From CAZGCA01 sp964524145 (GTDB lineage Bacteria > Hydrogenedentota > CAZGCA01): 50,428 bases of DNA. Below, piece after piece: positions 8,064-17,452 of this stretch (positions are counted from its first letter, which is position 1; every line of letters begins with the position of its first letter). Made by a program: the position numbers and the translations under genes. Under the pieces are notes generated by a model. It ran no database searches. It saw only the letters and a list, made by a program, of their open reading frames with translations, and was not told where the DNA came from. The stretch covers positions 1-50,428 of the forward strand of contig CAZGCA010000044.1 of the NCBI GenBank assembly GCA_964524145.1, written 5' to 3'.

Positions 8064-11000
8064 GTGGGTATCATGAGGAAATCGTTTCTTCTGGCAGCAA
8101 TTGTGTGCGTATCGGCACATGCTGCGTGGGCTGCTGACTGGCCGCAGTACCGCGCAGATGCGGCACGCAACGGATACACGGCTGAGTCAATCGCAGCCGA
8201 CCTTTCGCCGCGGTGGGTGAGAAAGGCAGGGCATGCCCCCGATCCGGCATGGGTGGGAACTGACACCAGGATGCCGTTCGATCACGCCTACCATGCAGTT
8301 GTTGCCGGCGACACCTTGTTCTTCGGGAGTTCGGCGGATTGCAAGGTCTATGCTCTCGATGCGGCGACCGGCAAGGAACGCTGGTCGTTCTTCACGGACG
8401 GTCCTGTCCGGTTCGCGCCGGCGGTGTGGAATGACCGGGTCTTCGTAGTCAGCGACGACGGGTATCTCTACTGTCTGTCAGCGAACGACGGCGAGTTGTT
8501 GTGGAAGAAACGCGGCGGGCCGGGTCCGTCGATGCTGCTCGGGAATGACCGGATGATTTCGCGGTGGCCCGCGCGCGGCGGCGTCGCGATCGTGGACGAC
8601 GTGTTGTACTTCGCCGCGGGCATTTGGCCTTCGGAAGGGATTTATCTGTATGCGATCGATCCTGCTACGGGGGAAACGCTATGGGTTAACGATGACTCCG
8701 GTTCGATAGAGATGGACCAACCGCACCCGACCGCACGAGCCAAGAGCGGGGTGTCGGCGCAGGGGTATCTGGTGGCCTCGGGAGATCGGTTGCTCGTGCC
8801 GACAGGGCGCGCGGTTCCTGCTGCATTTGACATCGCCAGCGGTACGTTCCTCTATTTTCATCTCCAGCAATACCAGGCGACCGGCGGTTCCCGGACAACT
8901 TCGATCGGGCAACAGTTTGTCAACGGGCCGGTCCTGTTCGATGCCACGACTGGAAACGCAGAGGGAACTCTCGGTTGTTCCGCGGTAGCAGCGACCCCGA
9001 ACCTGCTGGTCTACGCGGCTCGGGACGAACTACGGGCTATTGACCGCAGGACAATAGTGGTTGAGAAGGATTCCACGGACCGCAAAGGCAGGCCCGTGAA
9101 GAAGCGGGTCATAAGTGCTCCCCGATGGACGATGCCGACATCCCATCCCGGCATCCTGTCAATGATTGTAGCGGGAGACTCGGTAGTCTTGGGCACGCAC
9201 GACAAGAAGGTTGTTATCGCAGAGATGGGCTCGAAGACAGAGGTGTGGAGCGCGGAGGTGGACGGGTACCCTTTGGGTCTTGCGGCGGCTTCGGGACGGC
9301 TGTACGTGAGCACGGACCGGGGCACGATCTACTGTTTTGATGGAACCAGGACGCGAAAAGCCGACGTGGTCACGCCCGAGCGGGCGAGATCGCCGTATCC
9401 GTCGAACGGCGCGTTCGCCGAGGCGGCTGAGGAGATCATCAAGACCACCGGCGTGACGGAAGGGTATTGCCTGGACCTCGGGTGTGGTGACGGCCGGTTG
9501 GCGTATGAGCTGGCCAAGCGCACGAATCTGAGAGTGTACGCGGTCGATCCGGACCCGGGAAACGTCCGGCGTGCCCGCGAGAAGCTGGACGCCGCCGGGC
9601 TGTATGGAGTGCGGGTGACCGTGCATCAGGCCGAGCTCGAGAACACTTCTTATCCTCGGTATTTCGCGGATCTCATTGTGTCCTGCCGGTCGGTGGATGA
9701 GGGGCCGGATGTGGTGTCGGTCGGTGAAATGTCTCGCTTGCAGCGGCCGTATGGGGGCATCGCAATTGTCGGCAAGACCGGCGATATGAAGACGAACGTA
9801 CGCGGCCCTCTCGATGGAGCCGGCACGTGGACCCACCAGTATTGCGATGTGGCCAACACCTGTTGCTCGACGGATACTCTGGTGAAAGCACCTCTCGGGA
9901 TGCTGTGGTTCAAGGACAGCGATCTTATAATGCCGTCCCGTCACGGGCGTGGACCGGCGCCGCTGTTCAGCGAAGGCCGACTCTTTGTCGAAGGGATGCA
10001 CGCACTCCGCGCCGTGAACGCATACAACGGGCGTACCCTATGGGAGATTCCGCTCGAAAACATTCTAAAAGCGTACGATCAGGAGCACCTTGTGGGCACG
10101 GCATCGACGCAGAGCAACTTCTGCCTCGCGGGCGAGAGCATCTACCTGCGCGCGGGCAACCGCTGCGTGCGCGTTGATGCGGCCACGGGCAGGCAGGTTG
10201 CAGAGTTTCTTTTGCCGGTGCCGCCTGCGGGGTTGGGCACATGGGGGTATATCGCGTGCGAGAACGGGACGCTTTTCGGAAGCATCGCCAACACAGAGCA
10301 TATCGTGTACTGGACATTCATGAAATCCGACATGTCGGAGCTGTTTGGCGAATCGTCGGCGTTCTTCGCGCTCGACGCCGACACGGGATCGCTGAAATGG
10401 CGCTACACGGCCAGGAACTCGATCCGGCACAATAACATCGCCATTGCGGACGGCCGGGTGTTCCTTATCGACCGGCCCCTGGACGTCGTCGATACCTTCG
10501 AGTACCAGGCAGCCAAGGCCAAACGACGTGGAAGGAAATCAGTGGCAGTGGAGACGCCTGGAGCGACGGGGACTCGATCGGAACTCGTGGCGCTGGATGC
10601 GGAGACAGGTGAGATTCTCTGGAAGACCGATGAAGATATCTACGGAACGATGCTTGCGCTCAGCGTCAAACACGACGTGCTGTTGATGACGCAGCAGCAC
10701 ACGCGGTTCAAGCTGCCTTCCGAAGCGGGAGGGCGCATGACGGCGTTCCGCGCGTCGGACGGCACACGTCTCTGGGATGCGAAGAGCGATCCGCGAGGGA
10801 AGGGTTCTCGGCCGATACTCAACGATGACGTTATCTACAACGAACCGGGCGCGTGGAATCTGCTCACAGGAGAGAGACTGGACTTCGATCTGCAACGATC
10901 GTACGGGTGCGGCATCCTTTCGAGTTGCCCGAACTTGATGGTATACCGGTCGGCCACGGTCGGGTACTATGACCTGACAGAGAAGACGGGTACGGAGAAC

Positions 11001-11138
11001 TACGGCGGCATCCGGCCCGGCTGTTGGATCAATGCAATCCCTGTCGGCGGGCTTGTCCTCATGCCGGATGCGACCGACAGATGTGTTTGCAGCTACCTTA
11101 TCAAGGCATCGGTCGCCCTGCAACCATACGGCGAATGA
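8064..11138 (+). CDS. Exported PQQ-like beta-propeller protein with internal methyltransferase domain (paralogue of the preceding gene)
   Basis: About 1024 residues, same layout as its upstream neighbour but without the malectin-like tail. The signal peptide MRKSFLLAAIVCVSAHAAWA ends before ADWPQYRADAARNG. Propeller blades occupy roughly residues 30-440 and 590-1020. Between them (about 449-575) is a methyltransferase-like domain with an intact motif I, DLGCGDG, and VYAVDPDPGNVRRAREKL as motif II. TWTHQYCDVANTCCS opens the second propeller. GTG at 8064 is preferred because GAGGAG at 8052-8057 lies six bases upstream; ATG at 8073 is the alternative and keeps the signal peptide. Gene duplication is the likely origin of the pair. 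Function unknown. Confidence 0.8.
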   Translation: MGIMRKSFLLAAIVCVSAHAAWAADWPQYRADAARNGYTAESIAADLSPRWVRKAGHAPDPAWVGTDTRMPFDHAYHAVVAGDTLFFGSSADCKVYALDAATGKERWSFFTDGPVRFAPAVWNDRVFVVSDDGYLYCLSANDGELLWKKRGGPGPSMLLGNDRMISRWPARGGVAIVDDVLYFAAGIWPSEGIYLYAIDPATGETLWVNDDSGSIEMDQPHPTARAKSGVSAQGYLVASGDRLLVPTGRAVPAAFDIASGTFLYFHLQQYQATGGSRTTSIGQQFVNGPVLFDATTGNAEGTLGCSAVAATPNLLVYAARDELRAIDRRTIVVEKDSTDRKGRPVKKRVISAPRWTMPTSHPGILSMIVAGDSVVLGTHDKKVVIAEMGSKTEVWSAEVDGYPLGLAAASGRLYVSTDRGTIYCFDGTRTRKADVVTPERARSPYPSNGAFAEAAEEIIKTTGVTEGYCLDLGCGDGRLAYELAKRTNLRVYAVDPDPGNVRRAREKLDAAGLYGVRVTVHQAELENTSYPRYFADLIVSCRSVDEGPDVVSVGEMSRLQRPYGGIAIVGKTGDMKTNVRGPLDGAGTWTHQYCDVANTCCSTDTLVKAPLGMLWFKDSDLIMPSRHGRGPAPLFSEGRLFVEGMHALRAVNAYNGRTLWEIPLENILKAYDQEHLVGTASTQSNFCLAGESIYLRAGNRCVRVDAATGRQVAEFLLPVPPAGLGTWGYIACENGTLFGSIANTEHIVYWTFMKSDMSELFGESSAFFALDADTGSLKWRYTARNSIRHNNIAIADGRVFLIDRPLDVVDTFEYQAAKAKRRGRKSVAVETPGATGTRSELVALDAETGEILWKTDEDIYGTMLALSVKHDVLLMTQQHTRFKLPSEAGGRMTAFRASDGTRLWDAKSDPRGKGSRPILNDDVIYNEPGAWNLLTGERLDFDLQRSYGCGILSSCPNLMVYRSATVGYYDLTEKTGTENYGGIRPGCWINAIPVGGLVLMPDATDRCVCSYLIKASVALQPYGE

Positions 11139-11162
11139 TCCGCAGCCGCCGAACAATGTAGC

Positions 11163-11179
11163 GCAGGCTTCTAGCCTGC
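11163..11179. repeat. short hairpin between exported-protein genes
   Basis: GCAGGCT, loop TCT, AGCCTGC: a perfect 7-bp inverted repeat between the second propeller gene and the FG-GAP gene. A TTTTT tract follows ten bases later, after AAACGG, so a weak terminator is possible, but a REP-like repeat fits equally well. Confidence 0.5.
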
Positions 11180-11205
11180 AAACGGTTTTTGACAAGGGGG
11201 TCATT

Positions 11206-14200
11206 ATGAGGCTTTTCAACCTTGCGCTTCTTTCTCTAAGCATAGCGTGCTGCGTTCACGCAGCAGAAACGGTTGAGTGGACCTACGAGCTCGAACATCC
11301 CGCGAGCGCGCCCACGCTCTATCCCGATGCGATGAACCCAACAGGAGTGGTGATCACGTCGGGAAACACGGTTGTCCGGCTGGACGGGCGTGGCACGGTG
11401 TTGTGGACTGCCACACAAGAGGCGCTGATCGGGACGCCCGCGACCGTGGCGGACCTGGACGGCGACGGGTCCCCGGAGATAGTTTTCAGCCTGCAGACGG
11501 GCGATATCGTCTGTCTTGGCGAGGACGGTGAGACGAAGTGGCGCTATCCGCTTACTGTTGCCCACGGCGGTTTCAAAATGATCACAGCGGCGGACGTGCT
11601 GCCGGAAGCGGGTCTTGAACTGCTGATAGGTTACGACGACGGGTGGCTTAACTGCCTGAGCGCAGAAGGGAAGCTCCTCTGGCGGTTTTTCGGCGACAAG
11701 TATCGCGTGAGCCCGGTCGCAGTGGCCGACGTAGACAACGACGGCGCGCCGGAGATCGTGTATGGCACGGACAACGGCCACGTGTACTGCCTGACCGGTT
11801 CGGGACGCGTCGAGTGGTGCTACTACGAGTTTGCCCCTTACGGTCGCTCGGGCCCAAACATCGCCGACCTGGACGGGGACGGCAACGCCGAGATACTTAT
11901 CACGCGAAGCAATGTTGGCAACGCAACGTGCCTGATGGCTCTGGACGGTGCGACGGGCACGTTTCTGTGGCGAACGCGCGACGTGATGCAGGGATACGTC
12001 TCGAACGCGGTTGTGGATTTCGGACGTGACGGCAAACTTGAGACGTTGCACGCCGACAAGGGTAACTGGCTCTACTGCGTTGGCGCGGACGGCAGGGAGA
12101 TATGGCGGACCGAACTGGGCGGTCACGGCATCTTCTGGGCGCCTGCCGTTGGGGACATAGACGGTGACGGCTACCTCGAGGTTGTCGTCGGCATGCGCGG
12201 GCAAGACCAGGAGACAGGCGCGTGCTCGTTTGTGGTCGGGCAGGACGGCACCGTGGACGGGCGACTCAGTCTCGGGAGTGGCGCGAACGCGGGCCCTGCA
12301 ATCGGCGATATAGACGGGGACGGCGAACTGGAAGTGGTGCTGTCCACCGAAGGTCCTTCCAAGGTCCAGGTACTTTCCTGGAAGGCAGGCGGTCGTGTTG
12401 GCTGGCCGTCGTTGCGCGGCGGATCGACCATGGTGGCGACGGCAAATGTGCCTTCAGGTGAGCCAACCGAACCGGTGGTCGGCGAAACCGACGCGGACGA
12501 CGTCACCATCGAGACCGGCGACATAGTGTGGGGCGAAAACATCTGGCCGGTTGGCTGGCGCAAGCCCGCTGCCGAGGAGGCGTTTATCGAGGTGTCGGTC
12601 CGCGGGCAAGACGTGACGGGCGAGACGCGCGTCGTCCCGGTCAAAACAGGCGCGACGACGGCACGAGTGTCCTTCAGCCTGACCGGTTCGGGGCCGAGCA
12701 ACGTTACCCTGCGACTGCTCGCAGCCGGACAGTCCAAGCCCGTCTTTGTCGCAAGAAAACGGGTCGAGCCCGAAGCAGCCGACTTTTGTCGTTTTGCCGA
12801 CATTCAAGCTGCTTGCGATGCAGCCGTTAGTGCGGGTGAACCGGCAGGAGCCGACACGAGCGGTCTCGTGGCGCGCCTGACGATGCTGAAGGCAGAGAAG
12901 GATGGCGTGCGAGAACTTGCCGAATCCGGAGCAGATGCGCAAGCCGTCGCTGAGAAGGCAACCCGACTGCGCCGGAACGCCGACGCGCTGCGTGCCACGG
13001 CACGATCGCTCGCGGACTTCTGGAGAAACGGCGGTTCGGGCAGCTTCGTGTTGTGGCGTGATGACAATCCCTGGGACCGGTTTGACCCGATGCAGGTTCC
13101 GTCATCATTTACACTCGACGAGGGGGTGACGGTTTCGGCGTACGGTGAAGAGTTCGAAGATGCTGCCTTAACCCTGCTGAATACTTCTTCGGAGTCAGTA
13201 GAAGTCCGCTGCACGTTCACCACGCCGAAGCTTGGTCAGGGACGCCCTCAAGCAGAACCGGACCTTGCGGGACACGTTACCCTGCGCCGTGCCGTGCGCG
13301 TGCCGTCGGCGTTCGGAAAGCTCGTAAACGACGCGCTGCCCGAACTGGACCGGTCGCGTACGATTACACTGGTACCCGGGGTAGCCCGCCAGTTGTGGCT
13401 TGTGGTGGACACTCACGGGTTGGATCCTGGAACGCACGAGTTGACGCTTCACATCGGCAGCCTCGAGCTGGACCCAACGGTCCGGGAGGTTCCGATAGAG
13501 ATCGAGGTGTGGCCGGTGCGTCTGCCGGGTGACGTGTATGCGAAGATGCATTGGAGCAACTTCACGGTGGGTCAGACATCGGAACAGTCGGTGCGGGACA
13601 TGATAGACCACGGTATCAGCGTGATCTACGGTCCGCCGCCGCCGCAGATACCGGTTGATGAACAGGGCAACCTTGCGGGCGAGGTTGACTGGAACCGGTT
13701 TGACGAGACGCTCGCACGAGTGCCCCAGCATTTCCAGATGCTCTGGGGAGCGCCGCCGGCGCGCAGATGGCCGGACGGCGTGAATCCGGATGAGAAAAGC
13801 GACGAGTATTTCAACGGGTTCAAGACGGCGATCCACGAGCTGGCCGGGCATCTGAAAGCCAAAGGGTTCGACTACGACAAATGGGCGTTCTATCCCATAG
13901 ACGAGCCGTGGAACACCGGCTTCACGGCAATACCGCATCTGAAACGTTTCTGCGGGATGGTGAAGCGAGCGGACGCGAACGCTCGTAACTACACGGACCC
14001 GGCGGGGCTCGTACGCGTCGAGTATCTCGATGAGTTCAAGGACCTTATTGACGTCTGGCAGCCGGAGATGAACCTGCTGAAACGAGATCCCGAGTTGGTC
14101 GCGTGGTTCAAGGAGAACGCCGACGACTTCTGGGCGTACGAGGCGACCGGTCCCGCCAAAGACCTGTTGCCTCTGGGGTACTATCGGGCGAACGGCTGGC

Positions 14201-14613
14201 TGGCCTGGATGTTCGGGCTGGAAGGTGCCGGGTACTGGGTATACAAGGGCAACGACTTGTGGTGGCCGATCCAGGGCGGCGATTGGTCGGTAGTCTACCA
14301 GACCAACGACCAGGTCGTGCCGTCGCGACGGTGGGAAGCGTCGCGCGACGGTGTCGAGGACTACCGGGCATTGCACGTGCTGTCGGATGAGATCGAGAGG
14401 GCGCGGAAGGCGGGCCGTACGGTCGACGCGGATAGCGCACAGTTACTCTCAGGCGAGGCCGTCGAGAACGTGGTCGCCTGGCAGGCGAAGACCATCGACG
14501 AGATCACGCGCCAGACGCGCGACTACGAGATCGATTTCAAGCTGCTGTTGGACTATCGCGGGCGAATCGCGCAGGAAATCATGCGGCTGCGTGACCTGTT
14601 AGGGGAAGACTAG
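11206..14613 (+). CDS. Exported FG-GAP/propeller protein with C-terminal DUF4091 (glycosidase-like) domain
   Basis: A 1135-residue protein. AAGGGGG at 11194-11200 is five bases before the ATG at 11206, and a signal peptide ending CCVHA follows. The N-terminal 400 residues carry at least five Ca-binding-type FG-GAP motifs such as DLDGDGSPEIV, DVDNDGAPEIV, DLDGDGNAEIL and DIDGDGYLEVV, expected to fold as a propeller. A middle region has a helical stretch (about 520-610) and a beta-rich part. From about residue 770 the sequence (MHWSNFTVGQ, FYPIDEPWNTGF, RWEASRDGVEDYRAL) matches DUF4091, a TIM-barrel family related to glycoside hydrolases, with DEP as a candidate catalytic site. A surface polysaccharide role is inferred. 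It closes the three-gene exported-protein run. Confidence 0.8.
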   Translation: MRLFNLALLSLSIACCVHAAETVEWTYELEHPASAPTLYPDAMNPTGVVITSGNTVVRLDGRGTVLWTATQEALIGTPATVADLDGDGSPEIVFSLQTGDIVCLGEDGETKWRYPLTVAHGGFKMITAADVLPEAGLELLIGYDDGWLNCLSAEGKLLWRFFGDKYRVSPVAVADVDNDGAPEIVYGTDNGHVYCLTGSGRVEWCYYEFAPYGRSGPNIADLDGDGNAEILITRSNVGNATCLMALDGATGTFLWRTRDVMQGYVSNAVVDFGRDGKLETLHADKGNWLYCVGADGREIWRTELGGHGIFWAPAVGDIDGDGYLEVVVGMRGQDQETGACSFVVGQDGTVDGRLSLGSGANAGPAIGDIDGDGELEVVLSTEGPSKVQVLSWKAGGRVGWPSLRGGSTMVATANVPSGEPTEPVVGETDADDVTIETGDIVWGENIWPVGWRKPAAEEAFIEVSVRGQDVTGETRVVPVKTGATTARVSFSLTGSGPSNVTLRLLAAGQSKPVFVARKRVEPEAADFCRFADIQAACDAAVSAGEPAGADTSGLVARLTMLKAEKDGVRELAESGADAQAVAEKATRLRRNADALRATARSLADFWRNGGSGSFVLWRDDNPWDRFDPMQVPSSFTLDEGVTVSAYGEEFEDAALTLLNTSSESVEVRCTFTTPKLGQGRPQAEPDLAGHVTLRRAVRVPSAFGKLVNDALPELDRSRTITLVPGVARQLWLVVDTHGLDPGTHELTLHIGSLELDPTVREVPIEIEVWPVRLPGDVYAKMHWSNFTVGQTSEQSVRDMIDHGISVIYGPPPPQIPVDEQGNLAGEVDWNRFDETLARVPQHFQMLWGAPPARRWPDGVNPDEKSDEYFNGFKTAIHELAGHLKAKGFDYDKWAFYPIDEPWNTGFTAIPHLKRFCGMVKRADANARNYTDPAGLVRVEYLDEFKDLIDVWQPEMNLLKRDPELVAWFKENADDFWAYEATGPAKDLLPLGYYRANGWLAWMFGLEGAGYWVYKGNDLWWPIQGGDWSVVYQTNDQVVPSRRWEASRDGVEDYRALHVLSDEIERARKAGRTVDADSAQLLSGEAVENVVAWQAKTIDEITRQTRDYEIDFKLLLDYRGRIAQEIMRLRDLLGED

Positions 14614-14628
14614 AGAGGTCGGGAATCC

Positions 14629-17295
14629 TCAGTCGGCGGGCTCAGAGCCTTTCTGTCTCAGGGCCTTCTGGACCTCCTCGATGAGCTTCTGAATCTCGAA
14701 AGGTTTCCTGATACACGAGAAGACGCCTCCCTTCTCGGCTTCCTTGACTTCGTCGTCAGAGGCGAGCCCTGTGACAATGATAACCGGGAGTGTGGGCAGT
14801 CTGTCGGCGATCTCTTTCACCACGGAAAGGCCATCCTTCATCGGCATGCGGATATCCAGCAGCACCACATCCACGGATTCCTTGTTGAGGATCTTGAGCG
14901 CTTCGACCCCGTTGGCCGCTGAAAGCATGCGGTACCCGCAAGCGTTGAACGTTTCGGAAAGTATGTCCCGGATGTACTCTTCATCGTCGACAACCAGAAT
15001 CGTGGCCGAGCCGTTCGTCTCGTTCTTGGCTTCAGGTTGTGGCTCCGGTTTCTCAGGTTCAACGGTGGCCTTCAAGTCCACGGGCACAGGCAGCTTGATG
15101 GTAAACGTCGTGCCCTTGCCAACAGCACTGTCCGCCGCGATAGTCCCTTCGTGGCTCTTGATTATTCCGTACGACATGGACAGTCCGAGCCCGGTACCTT
15201 TCCCTTCCTCTTTGGTGGTGTAGAACGGTTCGAAGATCTGGGCGAGATGTTCTTTTGGTATGCCCACCCCTGTGTCGGTGAACTTGGCGACAACCTGCTT
15301 GCCATCTTTCGAGAGGCTGGTACGCACGGTGAGCACACCGCCGTCCTCCATGGCGTGGTCGGCGTTGAGCACGAGGTTCAGGAACACCTGTTCGAGTTGG
15401 CGACGGTCCGCCAAGATCCTCGGCAGCCCTTCGGCCAGATCGCGAGCGACCTCTATGTTTTTGAGCCGCAACTGGTTCTCGACCATGCTCAACACCTGGT
15501 GGACGATTGTGTTGAGGTTTACGGGTTCGGCCTTTGGCATGGCAGGACGCGCAAACCCCATCAGATCGGTCAGTATCTTGCTCGCGCGGTGGGTCTGCTC
15601 GACGATGAGTTTCAAGGATGCAGCTCGTTTCTCGTCCTTCTCGGCCTTGAGCAACATTTGCGCCCTGCCCGATATGACCGCGAGCGGGTTGTTGATCTCA
15701 TGAGCGGCGCCGGCCGCCATCTTGCCGACCGATGCGAGCCGCTCCGAACGCAAGAGCTGTCTGTGGGCCAGTTCCTGCCGCCATATTGCAGAGGCCAGCT
15801 CTTCGGACCTTTCGTTAAGCTTCTCACGAAGATCCTGCCGCGATACTGCGACACCAGCCGCACTGGCGAACGTCAGCAACTCGGCAACATGCGTATCCGC
15901 GAGGGCCGATTCGGCAGAGCGATGGTCCACGATTATCTGGCCGTAGCTTTTGCCCCCGGAAACCATCGGCACGATCGTAAGGTCGTTTCGCTTGATGACC
16001 TCCATGATTTCCTCGCCGACCCAGGAAGCCCCGTTGGTGCCGAAGGTAGTTGTCTTAACGGTATCGAAGACATCCTTGTCGAAGGGCTCCAGGCTGTCCT
16101 GGCCGTTCCCTGCCAGCGGAAGTGCCAGCACCTGAGGTTCGGCATCTTGACCCGACCATGCGCTGGCGTGAAGGATGCCCTTGCTGATGTCCGCCACGAG
16201 GCAGTACCCTCTTGTGACGCCCATGCCGCTGCGAAGCGAGTCAGCCACGACTCGAAGCATCTCTTCGATAGTGGCTCCCGGCAAGATGCGCGTGTTCATC
16301 TCATGAAGGACCTCCAGCCTGTCCGCACGCCGAGACAGCTCCCGGTTCTGGAGGTCCACGTGCTCGTTGATTTGGCCGAGTGCCCGGTTCGCCTTCTCGA
16401 GGCATTCGAAGGCGAGCTCTCCCTCGCCGACCTCGATTGACAAAATGCCGGCTCTATCTTCAACCGTCTTGTACGCCTCCGACTTTATCGACGCAAGCTG
16501 CTCGCCCGAGATGTTGAAATGCTCAATCAGTTCTTCGGGCGACGCATACGTCTTGTAGTCACCGCTTGAACCTATCATGAGCGAGCGGGCCGTCACATTG
16601 GCCAGGTACACTATCTCGACGAGTTCTCTCGCAAACGCGCTGTCGCTCAGGGTGCCCAGCGGTTGATGGTGAAGCCATATTGTCTGGGTGAAGATGTCTG
16701 GAAGCCCCCACCTTTCAGAAACCCACTTGCCGACACTCGTGTGGTCGGTGCTCAGAATCTTACGTTCAGCCTCGATGATGTAGAGATCTTCTTCCTTGGT
16801 GGTCCTGACGGCAGATTCAAAGTCCTCGGGCGAACAAGCGTCCAGCACCACCTTGCCTATATCGTGAAGCAGCCCGGCAACGAAGGCGTCCTGAACGCAG
16901 TCGGCGCCGATTTCCCTGGCAACAAGTTCCGATATGACAGCGCAGGCGAGCGAGTGCTTCCAGAACTCGCCTCGGTCAAACTCCGCGCCACTATCGCGGA
17001 TCGGAAACATGTCGGAAACCGCCAGACTGAGAACGAGGTTCCTGACGGCCGAGAATCCCAAAAGGCTTACTGCGTTCGAGACCGAAGTCACGCGGCCTGC
17101 AAAACCGTACGCGGGTGAATTGACAAGTGTCAGGAGACGCGACGTCAGCGATTGGTCGCTCTCGATTATCTCCGCGACCTGATCCACGGTCGCAGTCTCG
17201 TCCGCGGTGATTTCGAGGAGTTTGCAGCCGACCGGGGAAAGGGTTGGCACGGAACGCAACCGTGACGCAAGCAGCTTCAGTTCTACCTTCTTCAT
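14629..17295 (-). CDS. HDOD-GAF-histidine kinase-receiver hybrid signalling protein
   Basis: An 888-residue soluble protein. Residues about 10-210 form an HDOD domain that keeps an HD pair (GLLHDIGK, His144-Asp145). A GAF-like segment spans about 330-490, followed by a coiled linker. AAHEINNPLAV holds the phospho-accepting His532 of HisKA; LNLVLNADHAMEDGG, DTGVGIP and GKGTGLGLSM are the N, G1 and G2 boxes of the ATPase. The C-terminus is a receiver with VVLLDIRMP carrying the phosphorylatable Asp. No membrane segments are visible, so it likely senses a cytoplasmic signal. The ATG at 17295 begins directly before the HDOD domain; the open frame extends to 17370. No partner regulator lies beside it. 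Confidence 0.9.
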   Translation of the reverse strand: MKKVELKLLASRLRSVPTLSPVGCKLLEITADETATVDQVAEIIESDQSLTSRLLTLVNSPAYGFAGRVTSVSNAVSLLGFSAVRNLVLSLAVSDMFPIRDSGAEFDRGEFWKHSLACAVISELVAREIGADCVQDAFVAGLLHDIGKVVLDACSPEDFESAVRTTKEEDLYIIEAERKILSTDHTSVGKWVSERWGLPDIFTQTIWLHHQPLGTLSDSAFARELVEIVYLANVTARSLMIGSSGDYKTYASPEELIEHFNISGEQLASIKSEAYKTVEDRAGILSIEVGEGELAFECLEKANRALGQINEHVDLQNRELSRRADRLEVLHEMNTRILPGATIEEMLRVVADSLRSGMGVTRGYCLVADISKGILHASAWSGQDAEPQVLALPLAGNGQDSLEPFDKDVFDTVKTTTFGTNGASWVGEEIMEVIKRNDLTIVPMVSGGKSYGQIIVDHRSAESALADTHVAELLTFASAAGVAVSRQDLREKLNERSEELASAIWRQELAHRQLLRSERLASVGKMAAGAAHEINNPLAVISGRAQMLLKAEKDEKRAASLKLIVEQTHRASKILTDLMGFARPAMPKAEPVNLNTIVHQVLSMVENQLRLKNIEVARDLAEGLPRILADRRQLEQVFLNLVLNADHAMEDGGVLTVRTSLSKDGKQVVAKFTDTGVGIPKEHLAQIFEPFYTTKEEGKGTGLGLSMSYGIIKSHEGTIAADSAVGKGTTFTIKLPVPVDLKATVEPEKPEPQPEAKNETNGSATILVVDDEEYIRDILSETFNACGYRMLSAANGVEALKILNKESVDVVLLDIRMPMKDGLSVVKEIADRLPTLPVIIVTGLASDDEVKEAEKGGVFSCIRKPFEIQKLIEEVQKALRQKGSEPAD

Positions 17296-17397
17296 GCCCA
17301 GTCTTCGCCCAAGAAAACTGTACCCCACTCGTCCGCACAACCCTGTCACACAAGACAGTTGAGACGGCACGCCCTGCCGGGTCAGTGCCTCAGAATG

Positions 17398-17427
17398 ATT
17401 ATACTACGTTTTGCGCAGAATTGTCAA
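17398..17427 (-). promoter_or_regulatory. sigma-70-type promoter of the HDOD-kinase gene
   Basis: Read on the minus strand, TTGACA (17422-17427) and TATAAT (17398-17403) are both perfect and separated by 18 bases. They lie about 100 bases upstream of the kinase start, which leaves a leader of roughly 95 bases. Confidence 0.8.
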
Positions 17428-17452
17428 GAAATATGCGCGCCGCGGAGGGTGG

